Translations under genes and position numbers: made by a program
Assembly: GCF_003323735.1 (NCBI RefSeq)
Contig: NZ_QOIM01000022.1
Span: forward strand, 62,001 to 126,000
Direction: 5' to 3'
From: Streptomyces reniochalinae
GTDB taxonomy: Bacteria; Actinomycetota; Actinomycetes; Streptomycetales; Streptomycetaceae
Length of the DNA stretch: 64,000 nucleotides
Notes under the pieces: generated by a model
What the model was told of the DNA's origin: nothing
The model's database searches: none
Seen by the model: only the letters and a program-made list of their open reading frames with translations
Shown here: positions 38,338 through 46,492 of the stretch, piece by piece
Layout: every line of letters starts with the position of its first letter
Numbering within the stretch: the first letter of the stretch is position 1

Positions 38338-38877
38338 ATGGGCGTCATGAGCAGCGACTACGTGGTCAGGGAAGTGCGTGCTGAGGACTGGCCTTCCGCG
38401 AAGGAGCTACGCCTGGACGCGCTGAGAGATCCGCTGGCCCCCCTGGCCTTCCTTGAGACGTACGACCAGGCTCGGGCTCAGCCCGACGAGTTCTGGAGGG
38501 AGCGTACCGCCAAGGGCTCTGACGGAGGGCCCAACCGGCAGTTCATCGCCGAGGGGCCGGCCGGTGACTGGGCAGGCACGATGACCGTGCTGGTGGAGGA
38601 GCCGGGGACGGAGGACTTCACCGGACAGCGCGTCGAGCGGTGTCAGGCCCACCTTGTGGGGGTCTTCGTACGTGAGGGGCGGAGGGGCGGCACAGTCGCG
38701 CGGGAACTGCTGCGAGCCGCGGTCGGCTGGGCGCTGGTTCAGCAGGGCGTGAGCCGGGTGAGGCTGTTCGTGCACGAGAAGAACAGCCGTGCTGAGGCGT
38801 TCTACCAAAAGGCCGGGTTCACGCGCACCGCTGTGGTGGGCCACGAGTACGAGATGGAGTACCGCCCAACGGCGTGA
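38338..38877 (+). CDS. GNAT-family N-acetyltransferase
   Basis: A 179-residue acetyltransferase. ATG 38338 or the Met three codons later (38347) may be used. The acetyl-CoA binding motif A is recognisable as HLVGVFVREGRRGGTVARELLRAAVGWA, with the expected R/G-x-x-G pattern. The C-terminal motif B is FVHEKNSRAEAFYQKAGFTRTAVVGHEYEMEYR. The N-terminal substrate part starts VREVRAEDWPSAKELRLDAL. The acceptor is unknown. The gene stands alone between the exported-protein operon and a phosphotransferase gene; this small two-gene patch interrupts the otherwise conserved stretch between trx and pyk, and may be strain-specific (inference). Confidence 0.88.
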   Translation: MGVMSSDYVVREVRAEDWPSAKELRLDALRDPLAPLAFLETYDQARAQPDEFWRERTAKGSDGGPNRQFIAEGPAGDWAGTMTVLVEEPGTEDFTGQRVERCQAHLVGVFVREGRRGGTVARELLRAAVGWALVQQGVSRVRLFVHEKNSRAEAFYQKAGFTRTAVVGHEYEMEYRPTA

Positions 38878-39019
38878 CCTCCCGCTGCCGCCCGTGGTCG
38901 TCGGCCTGACGCCGACTGGTTGGCTGCGTACGGTTCGCGCCGCCACCTGCCACCGCCCGCGCGGGCGGAGCCACCGAGCGGGAGTCGCTCCTTCTGCCGC
39001 TTCGGTACTGTGACGTCTC

Positions 39020-39916
39020 ATGACCGACTCCCGCACCGAGATCACCGCGGACCTGGTCCGCGACCTGCTGCGGGAGCAGCATCCGGACCTCGCGGGGCTG
39101 GCCCTGAGCGAGGTGGCGGGCGGCTGGGGCAACCAGATGTGGCGCCTCGGGGACGAGCTGGCCGTGCGCGTGCAGCGCATGGACCCCACACCGGAGCTCC
39201 AGCTCAAGGAGCGGCGGTGGCTCCCCGTGCTGGCCCCGCGCCTGCCGCTGCCCGTACCGACACCGGTGCGGTGCGGCGAACCGTCCGAGCGCTTCCCCAA
39301 GCACTGGACCGTGATGACATGGGTCGCGGGCGAGCCGCTGGACCACGGCTCGATCAGCCGCGGCGCCCACGCGGCCGACACACTGGCGGGCTTCCTTTGG
39401 GCGCTCCACGCGGAGGCCCCCGCGGAGGCGCCGACCGCTGGGGACCGGGGCGCCCACCCCTCGAACTGCGCGGACGGCTTCGAGCAGTTCTTCCAGGCCG
39501 TCGCCCTGGGCGAGGTCGCCGACGACGTCCGGTCCGTCTGGGACGACGCCGTCGCGGCCCCCGCGTGGGAGGGGCCGCCGGTGTGGGTGCACGGAGACCT
39601 CCACCCCGCGAACGTCGTCGTCTCGGACGGAACGCTCTCGGGCGTCGTCGACTTCGGAGACATGTGCGCCGGCGACCCGGCGTGGGACCTCGCCGCCGCG
39701 TGGGTGCTGCTCCCCGCGGGTACGGCCGCACGGTTCTTCGAGACGTACGCCCACGCGGACGAGGCGGCGATCCGGCGCGCCCGCGGCCTGGCCGCCCTCA
39801 AGAGTCTCTTCCTGATGCTCATGGGAGACAACGGCGACCAGGGCCTCCCGGGCGGCAAGCCGCACTGGGGCCCGCTGGGCCGCGCGGCACTCGACCGCGT
39901 ACTGAAGGGCGTGTGA
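39020..39916 (+). CDS. APH-family phosphotransferase
   Basis: A 298-residue kinase-fold protein of the aminoglycoside/choline phosphotransferase superfamily. Catalytic loop HGDLHPANVVV (Asp and Asn) and metal-binding DFGDMCAGDPAWDLAAA are intact. The N-lobe has VAGGWGNQMWRLGDELAVRVQR (glycine-rich loop and the Lys/Arg equivalent). Family members phosphorylate antibiotics, choline, homoserine or sugars; nothing here identifies the substrate, so an antibiotic-resistance label is not justified. It is preceded by a GNAT gene, and together they could form an inactivation pair, but there is a 142-bp gap and no common marker. It is followed by a strong bidirectional terminator. Confidence 0.85.
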   Translation: MTDSRTEITADLVRDLLREQHPDLAGLALSEVAGGWGNQMWRLGDELAVRVQRMDPTPELQLKERRWLPVLAPRLPLPVPTPVRCGEPSERFPKHWTVMTWVAGEPLDHGSISRGAHAADTLAGFLWALHAEAPAEAPTAGDRGAHPSNCADGFEQFFQAVALGEVADDVRSVWDDAVAAPAWEGPPVWVHGDLHPANVVVSDGTLSGVVDFGDMCAGDPAWDLAAAWVLLPAGTAARFFETYAHADEAAIRRARGLAALKSLFLMLMGDNGDQGLPGGKPHWGPLGRAALDRVLKGV

Positions 39917-39949
39917 CGCCCGCTTGTGCGAAGGCGCCGGAACCGGTGC

Positions 39950-40009
39950 GCGCACGCGAAACGGGCGCTCGGCCAAAGGAACCGGTCGAGCGCCCGTTTT
40001 CGCGTGCGC
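39950..40009. terminator. ~22-bp bidirectional terminator
   Basis: GCGCACGCGAAACGGGCGCTCG (left, 39950-39971) pairs with 39987-40009 with a single bulged A; the loop is 15 nt and one side ends TTTTCGCG. It separates the phosphotransferase from the convergent pyk gene. Confidence 0.88.
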
Positions 40010-40028
40010 GTGCGGGGCGCGGGGGGTC

Positions 40029-41456
40029 TCAGGCCGAGGGGTTGCCCAGGTGGTGGACGCGGACCATGTTGGTGGTGCCGGGGACACCGGGGGGCGAGCC
40101 GGCCGTGATGAGCATGGTGTCGCCCGCCTCGTACCGCTGGAGCTTGGAGAGCTCGGCGTCGACCAGCTCGACCATCTCGTCCGTGTGGTCGACGTGCTTG
40201 ACGACGAACGTCTCGACGCCCCAGCTGAGGGCCAGCTGGTTGCGGGTGGCGACGTCCGTGGTGAAGGCGAGGATCGGCTGCCTGACCCGGTACCTGGACA
40301 GCCGGCGCGCGGTGTCGCCGGACTTGGTGAAGGCGACCAGGGCCCTGCCGTCGAGGAAGTCGGCCATCTCGCAGGCGGCGCGGGCGACCGAGCCGCCCTG
40401 GGTGCGGGGCTTCTTGCCCGGCACCAGCGGCTGGAGGCCGCGGCTGAGCAGCTCCTCCTCGGCGGCCTGCACGATCTTCGACATCGTCTTGACGGTCTCG
40501 ACGGGGTACTGGCCCACGGACGACTCCGCCGAGAGCATCACCGCGTCGGCGCCGTCCAGCACCGCGTTGGCGACGTCGCTCGCCTCGGCGCGGGTGGGCC
40601 GCGAGTTGGTGATCATGGACTCCATCATCTGGGTCGCCACGATCACCGGCTTGGCGTTGCGGCGGCACATCTCCACCAGCCGCTTCTGCACCATCGGGAC
40701 CTTCTCCAGCGGGTACTCGACCGCCAGGTCTCCGCGGGCCACCATGACGCCGTCGAAGGCCATCACGACCTCCTCCATGTTGGAGACGGCCTGCGGCTTC
40801 TCGACCTTGGCGATGACCGGTACGCGCCGCCCGACCTCGTCCATCACACGGTGCACGTCGCGCACGTCGGAGGCGTTCCGTACGAAGGAGAGCGCCACCA
40901 TGTCGCAGCCCATGTTGAGCGCGAACTTCAGGTCCTCGATGTCCTTCTCGCTCAGCGCCGGCACGTTGACCGCGGCGCCGGGCAGGTTGATGCCCTTGTG
41001 GTCGGAGATGACACCGCCCTCGATGACGATGGTGCGGACCCGGGAGCCCTCCACCTCGACGACCTGGAGCGCGACGTTCCCGTCGTTGATCAGCACCGGG
41101 TCGCCCTTGGAGACGTCACCCGGCAGACCCTTGTAGGTGGTGCCGCAGATGGTCTTGTCGCCGGCCACGTCCTCGGTGGTGATGGTGAACTCCTCACCGC
41201 GCACCAGCTCGACGGGGCCCTCGGCGAAGGTCTCCAGACGGATCTTGGGCCCCTGGAGGTCGGCGAGCACGCCGATGGCGCGGCCGGTCTCCTCGGCGGC
41301 CTTGCGGACGCGGTGGTACCGCTCCTCGTGTTCGGCGTGGGAGCCGTGGCTCATGTTGAAGCGGGCCACGTTCATGCCCGCCTCGATCAGCGTCTTGAGC
41401 TGGTCGTAGGAGTCGACGGCGGGACCGAGGGTGCAGACGATTTTGGAACGGCGCAT
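40029..41456 (-). CDS. pyk: pyruvate kinase
   Basis: A 475-residue enzyme converting phosphoenolpyruvate and ADP to pyruvate and ATP. It starts MRRSKIVCTLGPAVDSYDQLK. Key blocks are ARFNMSHGSHAEHEERYH, VIAKVEKPQAVSNMEEVV (catalytic Lys), FDGVMVARGDLAVEYPLEKVP (Mg-binding Asp), and KPVIVATQMMESMI. The C-terminal domain has AFTKSGDTARRLSRYR, typical of the allosteric domain. It is downstream of ackA and pta on the same strand, with 52 bp between ackA stop and pyk start, so it may be partly co-transcribed. The S. coelicolor counterpart is Pyk2 (SCO5423, from memory). A palindrome-like element lies immediately upstream (41469-41494). Confidence 0.96.
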   Translation of the reverse strand: MRRSKIVCTLGPAVDSYDQLKTLIEAGMNVARFNMSHGSHAEHEERYHRVRKAAEETGRAIGVLADLQGPKIRLETFAEGPVELVRGEEFTITTEDVAGDKTICGTTYKGLPGDVSKGDPVLINDGNVALQVVEVEGSRVRTIVIEGGVISDHKGINLPGAAVNVPALSEKDIEDLKFALNMGCDMVALSFVRNASDVRDVHRVMDEVGRRVPVIAKVEKPQAVSNMEEVVMAFDGVMVARGDLAVEYPLEKVPMVQKRLVEMCRRNAKPVIVATQMMESMITNSRPTRAEASDVANAVLDGADAVMLSAESSVGQYPVETVKTMSKIVQAAEEELLSRGLQPLVPGKKPRTQGGSVARAACEMADFLDGRALVAFTKSGDTARRLSRYRVRQPILAFTTDVATRNQLALSWGVETFVVKHVDHTDEMVELVDAELSKLQRYEAGDTMLITAGSPPGVPGTTNMVRVHHLGNPSA

Positions 41457-41468
41457 GGGGGCGATCCT

Positions 41469-41494
41469 ATCGTTTTGTTTACGTACTGAACGAT
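41469..41494 (-). promoter_or_regulatory. AT-rich element upstream of pyk
   Basis: Arms ATCGTT and AACGAT enclose TTGTTTACGTACTG. The sequence is unusually AT-rich and sits 13 bp before the pyk ATG, in the short ackA-pyk gap. It may be the pyk promoter or operator. Confidence 0.35.
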
Positions 41495-41508
41495 TCGGGG
41501 CGGCGGGC

Positions 41509-42771
41509 TCAGCCGGCGCCGCCCTCGGGCCCGGGGCCCGGTGAGGCGGTGACCAGCGCGTAGCTCTGCTCTGCGATCTCCAGTTCCTCGTCGGTCGGTA
41601 CGACGGCCACCTTGACCCGCGCGTCCTCGGGCGAGATCAGCCGCGCTTCCTTCCCGCCCGCCGCGTTCAGGTCGCCGTCCACGGCCAGGCCCAGCTGTTC
41701 CAGGCCCGCCACGGCGGCCTCCCGCACGGGCGCGGCGTTCTCTCCGACGCCGGCGGTGAAGACCACGGCGTCCACTCTTCCCAGTACGGCGTAGTAGGCG
41801 CCGATGTACTTCCTCAGCCGGTGGATGTAGATGTCGAACGCGAGCCGGGCCGCCGCGTCGCCCGCGTCCACCCGGCGGCGGATCTCCCGCATGTCGTTGG
41901 CGCCGCACAGCCCCAGCAGGCCGCTGCGCTTGTTGAGCAGGTCGTCCACCTCGTCGGCGCTCATCCCGGCCACCCTGCCCAGGTGGAAGACGACCGCCGG
42001 GTCGATGTCGCCGGAGCGGGTGCCCATCACCAGGCCCTCCAGCGGGGTCAGCCCCATCGAGGTGTCCTCGCAGCGGCCCGCGCGCACCGCGGAGGCTGAG
42101 GCGCCGTTGCCCAGGTGCAGCACGATCAGGTTGGTGTCGGCTGCATCCTTGCCCAGCAGCTCGGCGGCCTTGCGGGAGACGTAGGCGTGCGAGGTGCCGT
42201 GGAAGCCGTAGCGCCGCACCCGGTGGGCGTCGGCGGTCTCGACGTCGATGGCGTAGCGGGCCGCGTGCTCCGGCATGGAGGAGTGGAAGGCGGTGTCGAA
42301 GACGGCGACCTGCGGCAGGTCGGGGCGCAGCCGCTGCGCGGTGCGGATGCCGGTGACGTTCGCCGGGTTGTGCAGCGGCGCCACCGGGACGAGCCGCTCG
42401 ATCTCCTTGAGGACGGCGTCGTCGACGACCGTCGGCTCGGTGAGCTTCAGCCCGCCGTGCACCACCCGGTGTCCGATGGCCGCCAGCTCGGGGGAGTCCA
42501 GGCCGAGCCCGTCGGCGGCCAGCTCCTTGGCGATGGCGGCCAGCGCCGCGTCGTGGTCGGCCAGCTCGCCCTGCCACTCGCGCGTCTCGCCGCCGGTGGA
42601 CAGCGGCTGGTGGGACACCGCCGAGGCCCCCTCGCCGATCCGCTCGGCGATCCCGGCGGCCAGCCGCGAGCGGTCGGCCATGTCGATCAGCTGGTACTTG
42701 ACCGAGGAGGAGCCCGAGTTGAGGACGAGGACGCGGGTGGGGGCGGGGGTGTGGCTGGGCGGGGTGGTCAC
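41509..42771 (-). CDS. ackA: acetate kinase
   Basis: A 420-residue enzyme (acetyl-phosphate + ADP to acetate + ATP). Signature motifs are VLNSGSSSVKYQLIDM (residues ~15-30), FDTAFHSSMPEHAARYA, YGFHGTSHAYVSRKAAELL, NLIVLHLGNGASASAVRAGRCEDTSMGLTPLEGLVMGTRSGDIDPA and VVFTAGVGENAAPVREA. The N-terminus has a Thr/Pro-rich 12-residue extension. The gene follows pta after 50 bp and precedes pyk by 52 bp; the order pta-ackA-pyk on the minus strand suggests an operon controlling acetate overflow at the glycolytic exit. The functional counterpart is SCO5424 (from memory). ATG 42771 fits the conserved start. Confidence 0.96.
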   Translation of the reverse strand: MTTPPSHTPAPTRVLVLNSGSSSVKYQLIDMADRSRLAAGIAERIGEGASAVSHQPLSTGGETREWQGELADHDAALAAIAKELAADGLGLDSPELAAIGHRVVHGGLKLTEPTVVDDAVLKEIERLVPVAPLHNPANVTGIRTAQRLRPDLPQVAVFDTAFHSSMPEHAARYAIDVETADAHRVRRYGFHGTSHAYVSRKAAELLGKDAADTNLIVLHLGNGASASAVRAGRCEDTSMGLTPLEGLVMGTRSGDIDPAVVFHLGRVAGMSADEVDDLLNKRSGLLGLCGANDMREIRRRVDAGDAAARLAFDIYIHRLRKYIGAYYAVLGRVDAVVFTAGVGENAAPVREAAVAGLEQLGLAVDGDLNAAGGKEARLISPEDARVKVAVVPTDEELEIAEQSYALVTASPGPGPEGGAG

Positions 42772-42821
42772 GTCAGAAGAGCCTTTTCGTAGGGGCAGGG
42801 GGCAGGGGACACCGGTGCCGT

Positions 42822-44960
42822 TCAGGCGCCCGGGCCCGGGGCGTCGGCCTGGGCCTGGACGGCCGTGATCGCGACGGTGTTGACGATGTCCTGCACCAGC
42901 GCGCCGCGGCTCAGGTCATTGACGGGCTTGCGCAGGCCCTGGAGGACGGGGCCCACGGCGACGGCCCCGGCCGAGCGCTGCACGGCCTTGTAGGTGTTGT
43001 TGCCGGTGTTCAGGTCGGGGAAGACCAGCACGGTCGCCCGCCCCGCCACCTTCGAGTCCGGCAGCTTCGTGGCGGCGACCGAGGGATCCACGGCGGCGTC
43101 GTACTGGATGGGGCCCTCCGTCAGCAGGTCGGGGCGGCGCTCGCGGACCAGCTCCGTGGCCCGCCGCACCTTGTCCACGTCGGCGCCGGAGCCCGAGGTG
43201 CCCGTCGAGTACGACAGCATCGCGATCCTGGGCTCCACCCCGAACCTGGCCGCGGTGGTGGCCGACTGGATCGCGATGTCCGCGAGCTGTTCGGCGTCCG
43301 GGTCGGGTACCACGGCGCAGTCGCCGTAGACCAGCACGCGGTCGGCCAGGCACATGAAGAAGACGGAGGAGACGGTCGAGGCACCCGGCTCGGTGCGGAT
43401 GATCTCGAAGGCGGGCCGGATCGTCGCCGCCGTGGAGTGCACGGCGCCGGAGACCATGCCGTCGGCCAGCCCTTCCTGGACCATCATCGTGCCGAAGTAC
43501 GACACGTCGGCGACCACGTCGTGGGCCAGCTCATGGGTCACGCCCTTGTGCGCGCGCAGCTTCGCGTACGAGGCGGCGAACCGCTCCCGCAGCGGCGAGG
43601 TCTGCGGGTCGACGATCCGTGCGGTGGCCGAACCGCCGGTCGCGGGCGCCTCTCCGTCGGCCGGCAGGTCGAGGCCGACGCTCAGCTCGGCGGCGCGCTT
43701 GCGGACGGTCACCGGGTCGCCGAGCAGCGTCAGGTCGCAGATGTTGCGCCGCAGCAGCACCTCGGCGGCGCGCAGCACCCGCTCCTCCTCGCCCTCGGGC
43801 AGCACGAGGTGCTGCCGCCTGGCGGCCCCGGCCCTGGAGCGCTCCACCAGCTCGTGCTCGAACATCATGGGCGTGACGCGTGCGCTGCGCTCCACGGCCA
43901 GCCGCTCGGACAGGCGCGCGGTGTCCACGTGCGTCTCGAACAGGCCCAGTGCGATCTCTGCCTTGCGCGGAGTGGCGGCGGTGAGCTTGCCCTCCAGCGA
44001 CAGCAGGGCGTCCGCGGTCTCCATGGAGCCCTCGGTGACGACGAGCACGGGCGTGCCCGGTGCCAGCCGGGAGGCCAGTGCGAGCGTCTGTTCCCCGGGG
44101 TGCTCGTCCAGGGTGAGCAGGACCCCGGCGATGGCGGGGGAGCCGGCCGAGTGCGCTGCCAGCGCGCCGATGATCAGGTCGGAGCGGTCGCCGGGGGTGA
44201 TCACCATGCAGCCTTCGGTGAGCGCCGGCAGGAAGGCGGGCAGGTGGGCGCCGCCGAAGACGAGGTGGCGGACGTCGCGGGAGAGGCCCGCGTGGTCCCC
44301 GAGCAGCACCTGTGCGCCGGTGGCCTCCTTGATCTGGGTCACGGTGGGCGCGGCCAGCGCGGGCTCCTCGGGCAGCACGTACACCGGTTCGGGCAGCCGC
44401 TCGCTCAGGCCCCGCACGGCCTCGGCGGCCGCCGGTTCCGCGACCCGGTTGGCGACCATCGCGATCAGGTCGGCGCCGAGGGAGGCGTAGGCGTGGTGGG
44501 CGTTGCGCACCTCGGCGACCACGGCGTCCGGGGCCTGGTCGTGGGCGGCGACGACGGGCAGGACGGCGGCCCCGAACTCGTTGGCGAGCCGGGCGTTGAG
44601 GGCCAGCTCGGCCGGCAGCCCGGTGTCGGCGAAGTCGGTGCCCAGCACGAGGACGGCCTCGTAGGGGTCGGCGACCCGGTGGTAGCGCTCCAGCAGGCGC
44701 GATATCAGCTCGTCCGTGCCCTGCTCGGCCTGGAGCGTGGCCGCTTCCTCGTAGCTCATGCCGAAGACCGAGGAGGCGGGCTGGGAGAGCCGGTAGCGGC
44801 TGCGCAGCAGGTCGTAGAGGCGGTCGGGGCCGTCGTGCACGAGCGGCCTGAACACCCCCACGCGGTCCACCTGCCGGGTGAGCAGTTCCATGACGCCCAG
44901 CTCGACGACCTGGCGGCCGTCGCTGCGTCCGATGCCGGTCACGTACACGCTGCGCGCCAC
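42822..44960 (-). CDS. pta: phosphate acetyltransferase
   Basis: A 712-residue enzyme (acetyl-CoA + Pi to acetyl-phosphate + CoA) of the long, three-domain type. The N-terminal part is a BioD-like/DRTGG regulatory region (starting MARSVYVTGIGRSDGRQVVELGVME; DRTGG-type block VFGGAHLPAFLPALTEGCMVITPGDRSDLI). The catalytic PTA_PTB domain occupies the last ~330 residues, with LPEGEEERVLRAAEVL, VQEGLADGMVSGAVHSTAATIRPAFEII, and FPDLNTGNNTYKAVQRS. The gene is first of the pta-ackA(-pyk) set and divergent from pfkA; the 432-bp gap holds repeats and a promoter (45004-45087). Acetyl-CoA from pyruvate flows through this step. Confidence 0.96.
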   Translation of the reverse strand: MARSVYVTGIGRSDGRQVVELGVMELLTRQVDRVGVFRPLVHDGPDRLYDLLRSRYRLSQPASSVFGMSYEEAATLQAEQGTDELISRLLERYHRVADPYEAVLVLGTDFADTGLPAELALNARLANEFGAAVLPVVAAHDQAPDAVVAEVRNAHHAYASLGADLIAMVANRVAEPAAAEAVRGLSERLPEPVYVLPEEPALAAPTVTQIKEATGAQVLLGDHAGLSRDVRHLVFGGAHLPAFLPALTEGCMVITPGDRSDLIIGALAAHSAGSPAIAGVLLTLDEHPGEQTLALASRLAPGTPVLVVTEGSMETADALLSLEGKLTAATPRKAEIALGLFETHVDTARLSERLAVERSARVTPMMFEHELVERSRAGAARRQHLVLPEGEEERVLRAAEVLLRRNICDLTLLGDPVTVRKRAAELSVGLDLPADGEAPATGGSATARIVDPQTSPLRERFAASYAKLRAHKGVTHELAHDVVADVSYFGTMMVQEGLADGMVSGAVHSTAATIRPAFEIIRTEPGASTVSSVFFMCLADRVLVYGDCAVVPDPDAEQLADIAIQSATTAARFGVEPRIAMLSYSTGTSGSGADVDKVRRATELVRERRPDLLTEGPIQYDAAVDPSVAATKLPDSKVAGRATVLVFPDLNTGNNTYKAVQRSAGAVAVGPVLQGLRKPVNDLSRGALVQDIVNTVAITAVQAQADAPGPGA

Positions 44961-45003
44961 GCGCTGTCTCCTCCGGGTCGCGGTCCGCTTCGTTTCGCTT
45001 CGT

Positions 45004-45038
45004 TCTTCCGGAAACCACCGGTCTTCCGGAGACCACCG
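45004..45038. repeat. tandem 17-bp direct repeat in the pta-pfkA gap
   Basis: TCTTCCGGARACCACCG occurs at 45004-45020 and 45022-45038 (one A/G difference), period 18. It is 44-78 bp upstream of the pta ATG. A direct repeat with this spacing could bind a tandem dimer or activator that senses glycolytic state (inference). Confidence 0.6.
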
Positions 45039-45040
45039 AC

Positions 45041-45087
45041 AAGGGTACGGCTATACCCTTGACAATACCTGCGCTTGTCGCTATATC
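45041..45087 (+). promoter_or_regulatory. pfkA: consensus-like promoter with overlapping palindrome, reading to pfkA
   Basis: AAGGGTA-n6-TACCCTT (45041-45060) overlaps TTGACA (45059-45064). A TATATC box follows at 45082-45087 after 17 bp, so this is a near-consensus -35/-10 promoter directed to pfkA, 306 bp upstream of its ATG. The palindrome would place an operator over the -35 box. Confidence 0.55.
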
Positions 45088-45392
45088 GCTCGCCAGGGCT
45101 GAGCCGGGGCCCGGCACGCCGGTGCCGGACCCCGGACCCGCCACGGCGGCCCGGGAGCGGGGCGTGCGTGGGGCCGGCGGCCGCCCCGCCCCTGCCCTGC
45201 GACGGCGGCGCGGGCCCGGGTCCGCATGCTGGGCGGGGCCCATGCTCGCGCCTTCAAGACGTGAAACAATCGCACCGGCTCACATGGACCAGTGGCACCG
45301 GACAGTGAGGTCCGATCGTGCCCCAAGCGGCCCGTCCCCGGGCGGGCGCCCGTTCCCAGGCGGGCATCTACGGAGCAGGAGAAGCGAACCCC

Positions 45393-46418
45393 ATGCGCAT
45401 CGGAGTCCTCACCGCAGGCGGAGACTGCCCCGGTCTCAACGCCGTGATCCGATCCGTCGTGCACCGTGCCGTGCACGACCGCGGCGACGAGGTCATCGGC
45501 TTCGAAGACGGTTTCAAGGGCCTGCTGGAGGGCCGCTACCGACCCCTCGACATAAACTCCGTCAGCGGCATCCTCGCCCGCGGCGGCACCATCCTCGGCT
45601 CCGCCCGCCTGGAGCGCGCCCGGCTCCAGGAGGCGTGCAACGACTCCGAGGAGCTGATCGAGCGCCTCGGCCTCGACGCGCTCATCCCCATCGGCGGCGA
45701 GGGCACGCTGACCGCGGCCCGCATGCTCGCGGAGATCGGCCTGCCGGTGGTCGGCGTGCCCAAGACGATCGACAACGACATCTCCGCCACCGACCGCACC
45801 TTCGGCTTCGACACCGCCGTCACGGTCGCCACCGAGGCCATGGACCGCCTCAAGACCACCGCCGAGTCGCACCAGCGCGTCATGGTCGTGGAGGTCATGG
45901 GCCGGCACGCGGGATGGATCGCCCTGGAGGCGGGCATGGCGGGCGGCGCGCACGCCATCTGCATCCCCGAGCGCAACTTCGAGGTCGACGACCTGGTGAA
46001 GATGGTCGAGGAACGGTTCGCGCGCGACAAGAAGTTCGCGATCATCTGCGTCGCCGAGGGCGCCCACCCGGCCGAGGGCTCCATGCCGTACGAGAAGGGT
46101 GTGATCGACCAGTACGGGCACGAGCGCTTCGCGGGCATCGGCAACCGGCTCGCGGTCGAACTGGAGCACCGCCTCGGCAAGGAGGCCCGCCCCGTCATCC
46201 TCGGTCACATCCAGCGCGGCGGCACCCCCACCGCCTACGACCGGGTGCTCGCCACCCGCTTCGGCTGGCACGCCGTCGAGGCCGCGCACCGCGGCGACTT
46301 CGGCCACATGACCGCGCTGCGCGGCACGGAGATCGTCATGGCGCCGCTCGCCGACGCGGTGACCGAGCTCAAGCGGGTGCCGCAGAACCGCATGGACGAG
46401 ACCGAGGCGGTCTTCTGA
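45393..46418 (+). CDS. pfkA: ATP-dependent 6-phosphofructokinase (atypical Gly104/Lys124 type)
   Basis: A 341-residue PfkA converting fructose 6-phosphate to fructose 1,6-bisphosphate. ATG 45393 fits MRIGVLTAGGDCPGLNAVIR; the longer frame from 45318 lacks family residues. Further motifs: GGTILGSARLER, IPIGGEGTLTAARML (Gly104, the ATP-type residue), VGVPKTIDNDISATD (Lys124; the Asp127/129 pair of TIDND), VMGRHAGWIA and LGHIQRGGTPTAYDRVLA. Gly104 combined with Lys124 is the mixed residue pattern of the actinomycete group III enzymes; PPi-dependent relatives have Asp at 104. It is divergent from pta and convergent with the Ser/Thr kinase. S. coelicolor equivalent SCO5426 (from memory). Confidence 0.96.
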   Translation: MRIGVLTAGGDCPGLNAVIRSVVHRAVHDRGDEVIGFEDGFKGLLEGRYRPLDINSVSGILARGGTILGSARLERARLQEACNDSEELIERLGLDALIPIGGEGTLTAARMLAEIGLPVVGVPKTIDNDISATDRTFGFDTAVTVATEAMDRLKTTAESHQRVMVVEVMGRHAGWIALEAGMAGGAHAICIPERNFEVDDLVKMVEERFARDKKFAIICVAEGAHPAEGSMPYEKGVIDQYGHERFAGIGNRLAVELEHRLGKEARPVILGHIQRGGTPTAYDRVLATRFGWHAVEAAHRGDFGHMTALRGTEIVMAPLADAVTELKRVPQNRMDETEAVF

Positions 46419-46424
46419 GCAGAG

Positions 46425-46450
46425 GCCCGCGGGCGCCACGGCCCGCGGGC
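46425..46450. terminator. hairpin between convergent pfkA and kinase genes
   Basis: A 10-bp perfect stem GCCCGCGGGC is repeated as its own inverse (46425-46434 and 46441-46450) with a 6-nt loop, in the 74-bp convergent gap. Confidence 0.65.
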
Positions 46451-46492
46451 TGACGCGGCCCCTCCGGTCCAGGCGCACATCGCGGCGGGCGG

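Noticed and set aside
39020..39916. Aminoglycoside resistance gene
   Set aside because: The phosphotransferase fold is shared with many housekeeping kinases and no substrate-specific residues can be seen.
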